From: Nonomuraea aurantiaca
Lineage (GTDB): Bacteria; Actinomycetota; Actinomycetes; Streptosporangiales; Streptosporangiaceae
NCBI RefSeq assembly: GCF_020215705.1
Contig: NZ_JAIWNB010000004.1
Span: 124,001 to 188,000 of the forward strand
DNA length: 64,000 bases
Direction of reading: 5' to 3'
In this document: piece by piece, positions 8,272 through 15,004 of the stretch
How the letters are laid out: each line of letters begins with the position of its first letter
Position numbering within the stretch: the first letter of the stretch is position 1
Made by a program: the position numbers and the translations under genes
The notes under the pieces: model-generated
Database searches by the model: none
The model's input: only the letters and a program-made list of their open reading frames with translations
What the model was told of the DNA's origin: nothing

Positions 8272-9096
8272 GTGGGGGGTTGTCAGGTGGTGGTCTTCGC
8301 CGGCCAGGGAGACGCGCGCCGCTCGATGGCCCTGCTGTGGCGCGCGACGGGGCCAGGGCCGCGCACCGGTCCGGGCCCCAAGCCGGGGCTGAGCGTGGAC
8401 ATGATCGTGGACGCCGCGATCGCGGTCGCCGACGAGCAGGGCATGGCGGCCCTGTCCATGCGCGCGGTGGGCGAACGCCTCGGCCGTACGGCGATGGCCC
8501 TCTACACGTACGTGCCCAGCAAGAGCGAGCTGATCGACCTGATGCACGACCGCGCCCTGGCCGAGTTGCCCACCGGCTACGACCTCGGACCGGGCTGGCA
8601 GGCGGCCGTGACGTCGTGGGCCGAGGACGTCCGGGCGTTCTACGTACGCCATCCGTGGGTGTTGCAGGTGTCGCAGGCGCGGCCGGTGCTGGGGCCCAAC
8701 GAGTTCGCGATGATGGAGACGATGGTGGGCGTCCTGCGCGCGACGGGGCTGCGCGGCGGACCGCTGCGGGGTGTCGTCTCGCTGCTGACCGACTTCGTCC
8801 GGGGCGCGGCCAGGACGGTCGCGGAGTCACGGCAGGCGCCGGCGGCGACCGGGGTGTCCGACGAGGAGTGGTGGTACGCCCGGTCGGCCCTGCTCGAAGA
8901 GGTCGCCCCCGGTTTCGCCGAACGTTTCCCGATGGTCGCCTGGATCGAGACCGACGACCCGCCTCCCCCGCAGTCCGGGCAGGCCACGACATACCTGGAA
9001 GACAAGGCACGACCGGCCTTCGCCGCCGGGCTCACCGTGGTGCTCGACGGGATCGAGGCGGCCATCGCCCGCGCGGGCGTCAGACCAGCAGGCTGA
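8272..9096 (+). CDS. TetR-family regulator (TetR_C class)
   Basis: 274 residues from the GTG; an ATG at 8326 is an alternative. The helix-turn-helix spans SVDMIVDAAIAVADEQGM then ALSMRAVGERLGRTAMALYTYVPSKSELIDLMHDRAL, the form seen in drug-responsive TetR relatives with an extended N-terminus. The ligand domain follows. An operator-like palindrome sits directly before the gene, consistent with autorepression. It overlaps the 3' end of the convergent broken PIG-L gene by 17 bp, so its former partner gene may have been lost. Confidence 0.88.
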   Translation: MGGCQVVVFAGQGDARRSMALLWRATGPGPRTGPGPKPGLSVDMIVDAAIAVADEQGMAALSMRAVGERLGRTAMALYTYVPSKSELIDLMHDRALAELPTGYDLGPGWQAAVTSWAEDVRAFYVRHPWVLQVSQARPVLGPNEFAMMETMVGVLRATGLRGGPLRGVVSLLTDFVRGAARTVAESRQAPAATGVSDEEWWYARSALLEEVAPGFAERFPMVAWIETDDPPPPQSGQATTYLEDKARPAFAAGLTVVLDGIEAAIARAGVRPAG

Positions 9097-9548
9097 GTTT
9101 CGGGTCGCCGCCGGTGTACCACTCGGTGGCGAGCAGCCGGTCACGTGTCGCCTCGGGAACCGCGTCCAGCAGCCCCATCGTGGAGCCGCGCTCGATCTCC
9201 GACTCGTGCGCCCGCACCGCCGCCCACTTGCGCCCCACCCACGGCCTCCCGGATGTGCCCGACCAGCCGCCCGACCGCCTCGTCCAGCGGCGCGTCGACG
9301 AAGCGGGCGGCGCCCGGCGCCGACAGTCCGGCGTTGCCGTCGGCGTACCCCAGCAGTCGCGGCTCGCCCGCGCCGAGGATGTCCAGCGAACGCGCCAGCT
9401 CGGCGACCCGGCGCGTGCCCTCCGTCCACGTACAGGTGACGACGCCTGTCCTGGCGCCCGCGTCGGCGAAGCGGGCGAGCGTTCCACCGGTCCACAACGC
9501 CTCGTCGTCCGGATGCGCGTGCACGCACAGCAGGCTCGGCTCGGTCAC
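9080..9548 (-). pseudogene. PIG-L deacetylase with internal deletion and frameshift
   Basis: The N-terminal part from the GTG at 9548 is a normal PIG-L/MshB-like start: LLCVHAHPDDEALWTGGTLARFADAGARTGVVTCTWTEGTR, with the zinc motif AHPDDE, through RLVGHIREAV. Around 9235-9245 the frame changes and the other frame gives KWAAVRAHESEIERG through DRLLATEWYTGGDPKLSLLV, the usual C-terminus. The central part with the third zinc histidine (normally about 100 residues) is missing. The family removes acyl groups from N-acetylglucosamine-type substrates; this copy cannot fold normally. Confidence 0.75.
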
Positions 9549-9756
9549 GGATCCCCCTAGATCATCGGTCCGACGCCTGACGACGATACCGGCCCAAGCC
9601 CCGATACCGGCCCGGAAAGCACACCACCAGCCCATCCCAAGAGGCCTCGCCCGTCGGGCTTCTCCTCACCGGCGGGCAAATGCGTTGCTCAGCCTTCCCC
9701 TGCTGTGGCAGCGTCGGCCGGGACGGTACCCCGCGATCCAGCAGGAGGTGTGGCAC

Positions 9757-9816
9757 ATGGCCACCAAGGTCCTCGGCGAAGTCTCGGCTCGCACTTCGAC
9801 GCGAGAGGTCGCCTGA
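9757..9816 (+). CDS. Leader peptide ORF (19 residues) before phosphotransferase
   Basis: MATKVLGEVSARTSTREVA then TGA, with AGGAGG 8 nt before the ATG, as good a ribosome site as any in the window. It ends 57 bp before the phosphotransferase start. Its last codons (9800-9805, CGCGAG) can pair with CTCGCG at 9831-9836, the same segment that can sequester the downstream ribosome site. A control role is inference from this geometry. Confidence 0.45.
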   Translation: MATKVLGEVSARTSTREVA

Positions 9817-9873
9817 GGCGTACCGGGCTCCTCGCGTTGGAGTGATCTTCCATCACGATCACGAGGAGCGAGA
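9800..9873 (+). promoter_or_regulatory. Candidate translational attenuator (alternative hairpins)
   Basis: Arm 2 (GCTCCTCG, 9827-9834) pairs perfectly with arm 3 (CGAGGAGC, 9862-9869), which contains the GGAG ribosome site of the GTG at 9874. Nested inside is GTGAT-cttcc-ATCAC (9842-9856). Arm 2 can alternatively pair with arm 1 in the leader ORF, freeing the ribosome site. A smaller hairpin (9807-9824) would stack within the alternative loop. Confidence 0.45.
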
Positions 9874-10674
9874 GTGTCTTCCCCACCATCCTTCGAGCCC
9901 CTGCTGGGGGCCGAGGGCAATCCCACGCCGGTGGTCCGGCACGGCGGCGTCGTGCTGCGCCCGGCCGAGCCATGGACGGACAGCGTCCACGCGCTGCTGC
10001 TGCACCTGGAGAACGCGGGCTTCACCGGGAGCCCACGCCTGGTCGGCGACGGTTACGACGAGGAGGGACGAGACGCCGTGACCTACATCGACGGCGACTT
10101 CGTCCACCCGCACGCCTGGTCCGACGAGGGCGTGTGGCAGGCGGGCCGCCTGCTGCGCGAGCTCCACGACGCGACGGCCGGGTTCCGGCCGCCGCCGGGC
10201 GCGGTGTGGCAGCCGTGGCCGTTCCACAGCTCCGCGCCCGATGCGATCATCAGCCATCGGGACACGGGACCGTGGCACACCGTGGCCCGCGACGGCCTGC
10301 CGGTCGCCTACATCGACTGGACCAGCGCCGGTCCGATCGACCGGCTGGACGACGTGGCGGGTGCCGCGTGGTGGAACGCCCAGCTGCACGACGACGACGT
10401 CGCCGAACGGCACGGCCTGCCCGGCGCGGAGGCGCGCGCGGGTCAGCTGCGCCGCTTCCTCGACGGCTACGGGCTGTCCGCCGCCGAACGCGGCGGCTTC
10501 GTCACGCGGATGATCGAGTTCGCCATCCGTGACTGCGCGTCCGTGGCGGTCAGGTCACGGATCACGCCCGAGAGTACGGACCCGGACCCGCTGTGGGCCT
10601 TGGCCTGGCAGGCGCGGGCGGCGGCGTGGATGCTGCGCCACCGGCCACTCCTGGAGAACGTCCTCACGGCGTAG
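9874..10674 (+). CDS. Aminoglycoside phosphotransferase-family protein
   Basis: 266 residues with the APH/ChoK kinase fold (PF01636-type). Seen: VTYIDGDFVHPHA (hinge region), ISHRDTGPWHTVARDGLPVAYIDW (catalytic loop plus the DFG-equivalent DW), and DDVAGAAWWNAQLHDDDVAER near residue 170. The catalytic Asp of HRD is kept, but the Asn that normally follows five residues later and binds metal (as in PWNTV) is His here. Family members phosphorylate aminoglycosides, macrolides, homoserine or choline; substrate unknown. The GTG start is held in a candidate hairpin with a leader peptide upstream, as in inducible resistance genes. Confidence 0.85.
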   Translation: MSSPPSFEPLLGAEGNPTPVVRHGGVVLRPAEPWTDSVHALLLHLENAGFTGSPRLVGDGYDEEGRDAVTYIDGDFVHPHAWSDEGVWQAGRLLRELHDATAGFRPPPGAVWQPWPFHSSAPDAIISHRDTGPWHTVARDGLPVAYIDWTSAGPIDRLDDVAGAAWWNAQLHDDDVAERHGLPGAEARAGQLRRFLDGYGLSAAERGGFVTRMIEFAIRDCASVAVRSRITPESTDPDPLWALAWQARAAAWMLRHRPLLENVLTA

Positions 10675-10683
10675 CCGAACAAC

Positions 10684-10714
10684 GGTGGCTGCCGCTCACC
10701 AAACGGCAGCCACC
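10684..10714. terminator. Bidirectional hairpin terminator
   Basis: GGTGGCTGCCG (10684-10694) and CGGCAGCCACC (10704-10714) form a perfect 11-bp stem with a 9-nt loop between two convergent genes. Confidence 0.75.
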
Positions 10715-10718
10715 CGGT

Positions 10719-11366
10719 TCACCGAGGGTCCGGCGCGCCCAGGTGGCCCAGCCCGTTGGCCAGCAGGGCGTAGGCCCGTTCGGCGTCGCTCACCGCGCCC
10801 GGGTAGCGCTCGTCCGCGCTCTCGCCGCCCGCCAGCCGCATGGCATTGTCCATCGTCAGCGTCCAGTGGACCGCCTGGATCTGGGTGGCGGCCATGCGAG
10901 CGCCGAACTCATCGACGCCCGCCGTCTCCCGCAGCGCACCGGCGAGCGCCTCCTCGGCCGCCGCCTGGAACCGGTGCATCCGGGCGGCCAGCGAGGCGGT
11001 CCCATAGACCATCCGGTAGAGCGCCACGATCGCGGGTATGTCGTTGAGCCCGGTGGCCGGATCGCGCCTGGCCAGCGCGTCGAGGTAGTGCACCCGCAGC
11101 GCCTCCAGCGGCGTGACGTCCGCCGCTCGGGACTCGACCACCCGGGCGTTCTCCGTCTCGTGGTCGGCGAACCGTTGCACCACGAGATCTTCCTTGGCCG
11201 GGAAGTAGGCGAACAGCGTGCGCCTGGACACCTCGGCCGCCTCCGCCACCTGGGCCACCGACACCTGGTCGTACCCGTGCCGCAGGAACAGCTCGATCGC
11301 CGCCTCGGAGATCGCGGCGTGCGTCCGCTGCTTCTTGCGCTCGCGCAGTCCGGGCTCGTTCGTCAC
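10719..11366 (-). CDS. TetR-family regulator, divergent to FAD monooxygenase
   Basis: 215 residues from the GTG at 11366 (GTAGGG 8 nt upstream); an in-frame GTG 9 bp upstream lacks ribosome-site spacing. HTH: RTHAAISEAAIELFLRHGYD, VSVAQVAEAAEVSRRTLFAYFPAKEDLV. It is clearly paralogous to the TetR protein at 38384-38995: both share the FPAKEDLV turn and a DALAR.DPATGLND segment. Divergent orientation from the monooxygenase at 11506, with a strong promoter between them, suggests it represses that gene and itself. Confidence 0.9.
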   Translation of the reverse strand: MTNEPGLRERKKQRTHAAISEAAIELFLRHGYDQVSVAQVAEAAEVSRRTLFAYFPAKEDLVVQRFADHETENARVVESRAADVTPLEALRVHYLDALARRDPATGLNDIPAIVALYRMVYGTASLAARMHRFQAAAEEALAGALRETAGVDEFGARMAATQIQAVHWTLTMDNAMRLAGGESADERYPGAVSDAERAYALLANGLGHLGAPDPR

Positions 11367-11393
11367 GCTCGTCACCCTACCAGAAACCTGCAC

Positions 11394-11422
11394 TTGGACT
11401 TTTTCTGCACTGGGTATATATT
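11394..11422 (+). promoter_or_regulatory. Promoter of the FAD monooxygenase gene
   Basis: -35 TTGGAC (11394-11399), 17-bp spacer, -10 TATATT (11417-11422). TGCAC occurs just before the -35 and again in the spacer, which could form the TetR operator. Confidence 0.65.
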
Positions 11423-11433
11423 CGCACTGAGAC

Positions 11434-11493
11434 GACAGAAGCACTCAGGCGATAGAAGCACTCAGGCGATAGAAGCACTCAGGCGACAGAAAG
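11434..11493 (+). repeat. 17-bp tandem repeat in 5' leader
   Basis: Three copies of GAYAGAAGCACTCAGGC (11434-11450, 11451-11467, 11468-11484) and a partial fourth (11485-11493) fill the transcribed leader between the promoter and the ribosome site of the monooxygenase at 11506. Confidence 0.9.
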
Positions 11494-11505
11494 AGGGACC
11501 GGCTC

Positions 11506-12993
11506 ATGAGGGATTTCCAGGTGGTCATCGCGGGTGCCGGGCCGACCGGCCTGATGCTGGCGTACGAGCTGGCACTGGCCGGGGTCGACGCGCTGGTGCT
11601 GGAGAAGCTGCCCAAGCGCATCGAGCAGATGAAGGGCGGCGCTCTCCAGCCCCGCACGCTGGAGCTGCTGGAGCTGCGCGGGCTGCTGGAGCCGCTGCTG
11701 GGCCGGGCGCTGAACCGCGAACCGGTCGGCGGCCATTTCGCGGCTCTGCCGGTGCCGCTGGACTGCGAGCCGTGGCGGACCCGGCATCCGTACCCGGTCG
11801 CGGTTCCGCAGTGGGAGATCGAGGCGGTCCTGGAGGAGGCCGCGACCGCCCGAGGCGCGCGCCTCCTGCGCGACGCGGCGATCACGGCCGTCGAGCAGGA
11901 CGCCGACGGGGTGACGGTGAGCGCCGGTGAGCGCCGGTTCCGGGCCGACTACCTGGTGGCGTGCGACGGTGGGCGGAGCACCGTACGCAAGCTGCTGGGC
12001 ATGCCCTTCCCCGGCCGCGACGGGACGTTCGTGGCGGTGCTGGCCGACGTCCGGCTGTCCGCCACGTCCGCGTCGGTCCCCCAGGCGATGGGCCACATGA
12101 GCAGCCTGGTCCGCGAGGGCGGCGGTTACTGGGCGATGCTGGTTCCCATCGGCGGCGAGCGTTACCGGCTGACGTTCGGCAGCGAGGAGCAGGCGGACTT
12201 CGACCGCGACGCGCCGGTCACGGAGGAGGAGGTCACCGCCGCGCTGCGGGCCGTCTACGGCGAGGAGACCGTGCTGCGCGCGGTGGACAACTCCTCGCGC
12301 TTCACCGACGCGACGCGGCAGCTGGCGGACTACCGGGCGGCCCGGGTGCTGTTCGCGGGCGACGCCGCGCACATCCACCCGCCGTTCGGCGGGCAGGGCC
12401 TGAACCTCGGCGTGCAGGACTCGATCAACCTCGGCTGGCGGCTGGCCGCGACCCTCCAGGGCCGGGCGCCCGAGGGCCTCCTGGACCGCTACCAGGCCGA
12501 ACGGCATCCGGTGGCCGCCCAGGTGCTGCACCACACGTCCGCGCAGCGCGTGCTGGGCGCGCCTCGGCCCAGCGCGGACGTGGCCGCGCTGCGCGACATC
12601 TTCAGCGACCTGCTGCGGCTGCCGGACGCCAACCGCCACATGGCGGGCCTGATGTCCGGCCTGTCGCTGGCCTACGACCTCGGCGGCGAGCATCCGCTGG
12701 CCGGGCCGCGGGTGCCGGACGCCGACCTGCTCGTCGGCTCGGCGGCGACCCGGCTGTCCGGGCTGTTCGGCGCCGGGCACGCGGTCCTGCTCGACCTGGC
12801 CGGGATCGTCCCCGCCGAGTTCCGGCTGCCCGCGCGGGTCGATCTCGTACGGGCCAAGTGCGGGGAGGACCTGGGCGCGGCGGCCCTGCTGCTGCGGCCC
12901 GACGGCTACGTGTGCTGGGCCGCCGACGACGCCGCCACCTGCGAGCGGACCCTGGCGGCCGCGCTGGCCGAGCACGTGGCCGTAGCGGACTGA
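11506..12993 (+). CDS. FAD-dependent aromatic monooxygenase
   Basis: 495 residues, class A flavoprotein hydroxylase. FAD-binding GAGPTGLMLAYELALAG at residues 8-24, the DG motif ACDGGRSTVRKLLG near 155, and the GD motif FAGDAAHIHPPFGGQGLNLG near 285. The C-terminal thioredoxin-like domain (residues about 390-495) is typical of the PheA/TfdB and polyketide-hydroxylase group. Such enzymes hydroxylate phenols, polyketide intermediates or drugs (rifampicin is one known case) with NAD(P)H and O2. The TetR next door suggests induction by the substrate. A paralogue lies at 15005-16489. Confidence 0.92.
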   Translation: MRDFQVVIAGAGPTGLMLAYELALAGVDALVLEKLPKRIEQMKGGALQPRTLELLELRGLLEPLLGRALNREPVGGHFAALPVPLDCEPWRTRHPYPVAVPQWEIEAVLEEAATARGARLLRDAAITAVEQDADGVTVSAGERRFRADYLVACDGGRSTVRKLLGMPFPGRDGTFVAVLADVRLSATSASVPQAMGHMSSLVREGGGYWAMLVPIGGERYRLTFGSEEQADFDRDAPVTEEEVTAALRAVYGEETVLRAVDNSSRFTDATRQLADYRAARVLFAGDAAHIHPPFGGQGLNLGVQDSINLGWRLAATLQGRAPEGLLDRYQAERHPVAAQVLHHTSAQRVLGAPRPSADVAALRDIFSDLLRLPDANRHMAGLMSGLSLAYDLGGEHPLAGPRVPDADLLVGSAATRLSGLFGAGHAVLLDLAGIVPAEFRLPARVDLVRAKCGEDLGAAALLLRPDGYVCWAADDAATCERTLAAALAEHVAVAD

Positions 12994-13029
12994 GCACCGC
13001 GCGAGCGCAGTGGGTGGCCTGCGTGCCGA

Positions 13030-13558
13030 TCAGCGCGCCGCGAAGAACTCCCGGAGCACCGGGGCGAGGACCTTCATCGACACGTTTGACCTTGGTGAGG
13101 AAGTACGACACCGTCTCACCACGCCGCCCGGCGGCGGCCAGCGCGGTCAGCCGCTCCTGGTAGTCGGCCGGCGGCCGGTGACCGCCCTCCCCCACCATGA
13201 ACGGCGGCTCGTACAACGCCAGACGCTCGATCGGCAGACCGTCCGCCGCCGCGCGCAGGGCCAGGGCGGCGCCCGACGACAGGCCCCATACGTGCGCCGA
13301 GCCGCCGGCCGCCTCGATGACCGCCGCGAGGTCCTCGACCTCCCGCTCGACCGCGTAGGGCGCGGTGTCGCCACTGTCACCCCGGCCGCGCCGGTCGTAG
13401 GTGATCACGCTGAACCGGTCCGCGAGCAGCTCCGCCAGCTGGATGAACGTGGGGAAGGAACGGTAACTCATCGCCCCGCCCACGAGGATCAGCGCGGGCC
13501 CGTCGCCGAACCGGTCGTAGGCGATGGCGGTGCCGTCCTTGGAGATGGCCTGGTCCAT
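13030..13558 (-). pseudogene. Alpha/beta hydrolase with internal deletion
   Basis: From the ATG at 13558 the sequence is a normal hydrolase N-terminal half: ALILVGGAMSYRSFP, ITYDRRGRGDSGDT, and the nucleophile elbow VWGLSSGAALA near residue 95, to ETVSYFLTKVKRV. Near 13090 the frame jumps: the other frame gives VLAPVLREFFAAR and a stop, the usual last residues of this family. The lid region with the catalytic Asp and His (about 80-100 residues) is gone. It lies directly behind the SRPBCC gene, with which it was probably cotranscribed. Confidence 0.75.
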
Positions 13559-13563
13559 GGTTC

Positions 13564-14325
13564 TCACTCCGCGAAAAGATGATCGAGCCAGGCGCGCCAG
13601 GCCGGGCCTTGGTCGCCGGTGCCGTCGAGAGGGTGGTAGGCGGCGCCGGTGCCGCCGAAAAGGTGGTGCGCGGCGACCATCGAGCCGCCGAACCCTTGCA
13701 GGAACCGGTAGAGCGCGTCCGGCGTCCGCACGCCGAGCGTGTGGGCGTTGGCGTAGTAGACGACGCCTTCGATCGGGGCGAGCCCGGCGGGCGCGAACCG
13801 TACGGTGTCGCCCGGCTTGGCGTGGCCCGGGGTGCCGAGCGCGCCGTAAAGGATCTCCCAGGCGCGCGACCAGTCGGCGACGGGCGGCCCGAACTCGGTG
13901 ACGGGCGTGGCGGTCCGGCCGGGGAAGTACGTCAGGTAGGTGACCAGGGTGGCGAAGAACATCTCCAGCCCCCTGGACATGGCCTCGAACTCGGCCTCCC
14001 AGTCGTCGCCCGGCAGGAAGCCGCTGGTCACCATGCGCAGCGTGGTGCTGCCCTGGTCGCGCCCCTCGACGAGGAACTCGTAGGCGACGAACCGGCCGTC
14101 CTCCGCCGTCGAGCTTGCGTGCGCGAACCGGGCGGGCGGCTCGGCTGCGGTCACGGTGGATTCGGGGGTGTACTGGCCGAAAGCGGTGCGCACCACGCCG
14201 TCGGCCACCTCGTTGCGGCCCATGAACCACGAGTCGATGCCGGGGCCGGTGGCGATGGCCGCCCACACCTCCTCGGGGGTCGCCCCGACCTCGGCCTCCT
14301 GGGGAAGCTCGAAGGAATGTCCCAC
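13564..14325 (-). CDS. SRPBCC (AHSA1-like) domain protein
   Basis: 253 residues from the GTG at 14325. The N-terminal SRPBCC/START-like fold is shown by EVGATPEEVWAAIATGPGIDSWFMG, PPARFAHAS and TTLRMVTSGFLPGDDWEAEFEAMSRGLEMFFATLVTYL. The last 100 residues are an extra domain (from GTPGHAKPGDTVRF) seen in actinobacterial ArsR-linked members. Its GTG lies 1 bp after the stop of the ArsR gene. ArsR plus AHSA1-like pairs are common; the SRPBCC partner probably binds a hydrophobic ligand. Exact role unknown. Confidence 0.85.
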   Translation of the reverse strand: MGHSFELPQEAEVGATPEEVWAAIATGPGIDSWFMGRNEVADGVVRTAFGQYTPESTVTAAEPPARFAHASSTAEDGRFVAYEFLVEGRDQGSTTLRMVTSGFLPGDDWEAEFEAMSRGLEMFFATLVTYLTYFPGRTATPVTEFGPPVADWSRAWEILYGALGTPGHAKPGDTVRFAPAGLAPIEGVVYYANAHTLGVRTPDALYRFLQGFGGSMVAAHHLFGGTGAAYHPLDGTGDQGPAWRAWLDHLFAE

Positions 14326-14326
14326 C

Positions 14327-14911
14327 TCAGTGCTCCTTCAGCGACGGGTGCACGGCGACGACCAGCCGGTGGTCGCGACCGCCCTCGGCTGTCTCGTCGT
14401 GGTATTTGCTCACCAGCGCGGTCACGGCGTCGGCCAGCTCCTCGGCGAAGGCCGCGCGGTCGGCCGCCGAGGCGAAGCGCACCTCGCCGTCGATCGCGAA
14501 CGTCGCCACCCGCTTGCGGGCCTCGGTGGCGCCGGTGATCAGCGTCCCGACGTCGCGGACGAGCTGGGCGGCGACGGCGAGCAGCCAGCGGGCCGACAGC
14601 CGATCGGGTGCCTTCCCGGGGTCGGGCTGCACCGCGGCCAGCGCGACCGGGGAGATCACGAAGGACGCGGCCGTGGCCTGCATCACCCGCTCGGTGACGT
14701 TGCCCTTCTTGCGCTCCTCCACCAGCTCGACCAGCCCGTGCCGCTCCAGCGTGCGCAGATGGTAGTTGACCTTCTGCCTGGCCAGGCCGACCCTGGCCGC
14801 CAGCGACGTGGCCGAGCCGGGCTCGACCAGCTCGGCCAGCAACTTGGACCGCATCGGGTCGAGCGACGCCTCGGCTGCCGCGGGGTCTTCGATCACCGCC
14901 ACTTCGTACAT
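14327..14911 (-). CDS. ArsR-family regulator, leaderless
   Basis: 194 residues. Winged helix: LDPMRSKLLAELVEPGSAT, SLAARVGLARQKVNYHLRTLERHGLVELVEERKKGN; the C-terminal half (RVATFAIDGEVRFASAADRAAFAEELADAVTALVSKYHDE) is the extension found in ArsR proteins paired with SRPBCC genes. No cysteine metal site. The promoter's -10 hexamer ends 7 bp before the ATG, so the transcript very likely starts at the start codon. First gene of an operon with the SRPBCC gene and, originally, the broken hydrolase. Confidence 0.9.
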   Translation of the reverse strand: MYEVAVIEDPAAAEASLDPMRSKLLAELVEPGSATSLAARVGLARQKVNYHLRTLERHGLVELVEERKKGNVTERVMQATAASFVISPVALAAVQPDPGKAPDRLSARWLLAVAAQLVRDVGTLITGATEARKRVATFAIDGEVRFASAADRAAFAEELADAVTALVSKYHDETAEGGRDHRLVVAVHPSLKEH

Positions 14912-14917
14912 GGTGAA

Positions 14918-14946
14918 ACGATGGCACCGAAAAAAGTTATTGTCAA
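14918..14946 (-). promoter_or_regulatory. Promoter giving a leaderless ArsR transcript
   Basis: Minus strand: -35 TTGACA (14941-14946), 17-bp spacer, -10 CATCGT (14918-14923), predicted start at or next to the ATG at 14911. Confidence 0.55.
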
Positions 14947-14956
14947 GAAAGCCAGC

Positions 14957-14998
14957 CTGCTCGGCGGCCGATCATGCCCTAGGCCGACTGCCGAGCAG
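14957..14998 (-). terminator. Hairpin terminator of FAD monooxygenase gene
   Basis: CTGCTCGGC (14957-14965) and GCCGAGCAG (14990-14998) form a perfect 9-bp stem just after the stop of the minus-strand monooxygenase and before the ArsR promoter. Confidence 0.65.
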
Positions 14999-15004
14999 AA
15001 GGTG

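Noticed and set aside
9235..9245. Programmed frameshift in the PIG-L gene
   Set aside because: No slippery sequence is evident and the central domain is missing as well as the frame being shifted, so deletion explains it better.
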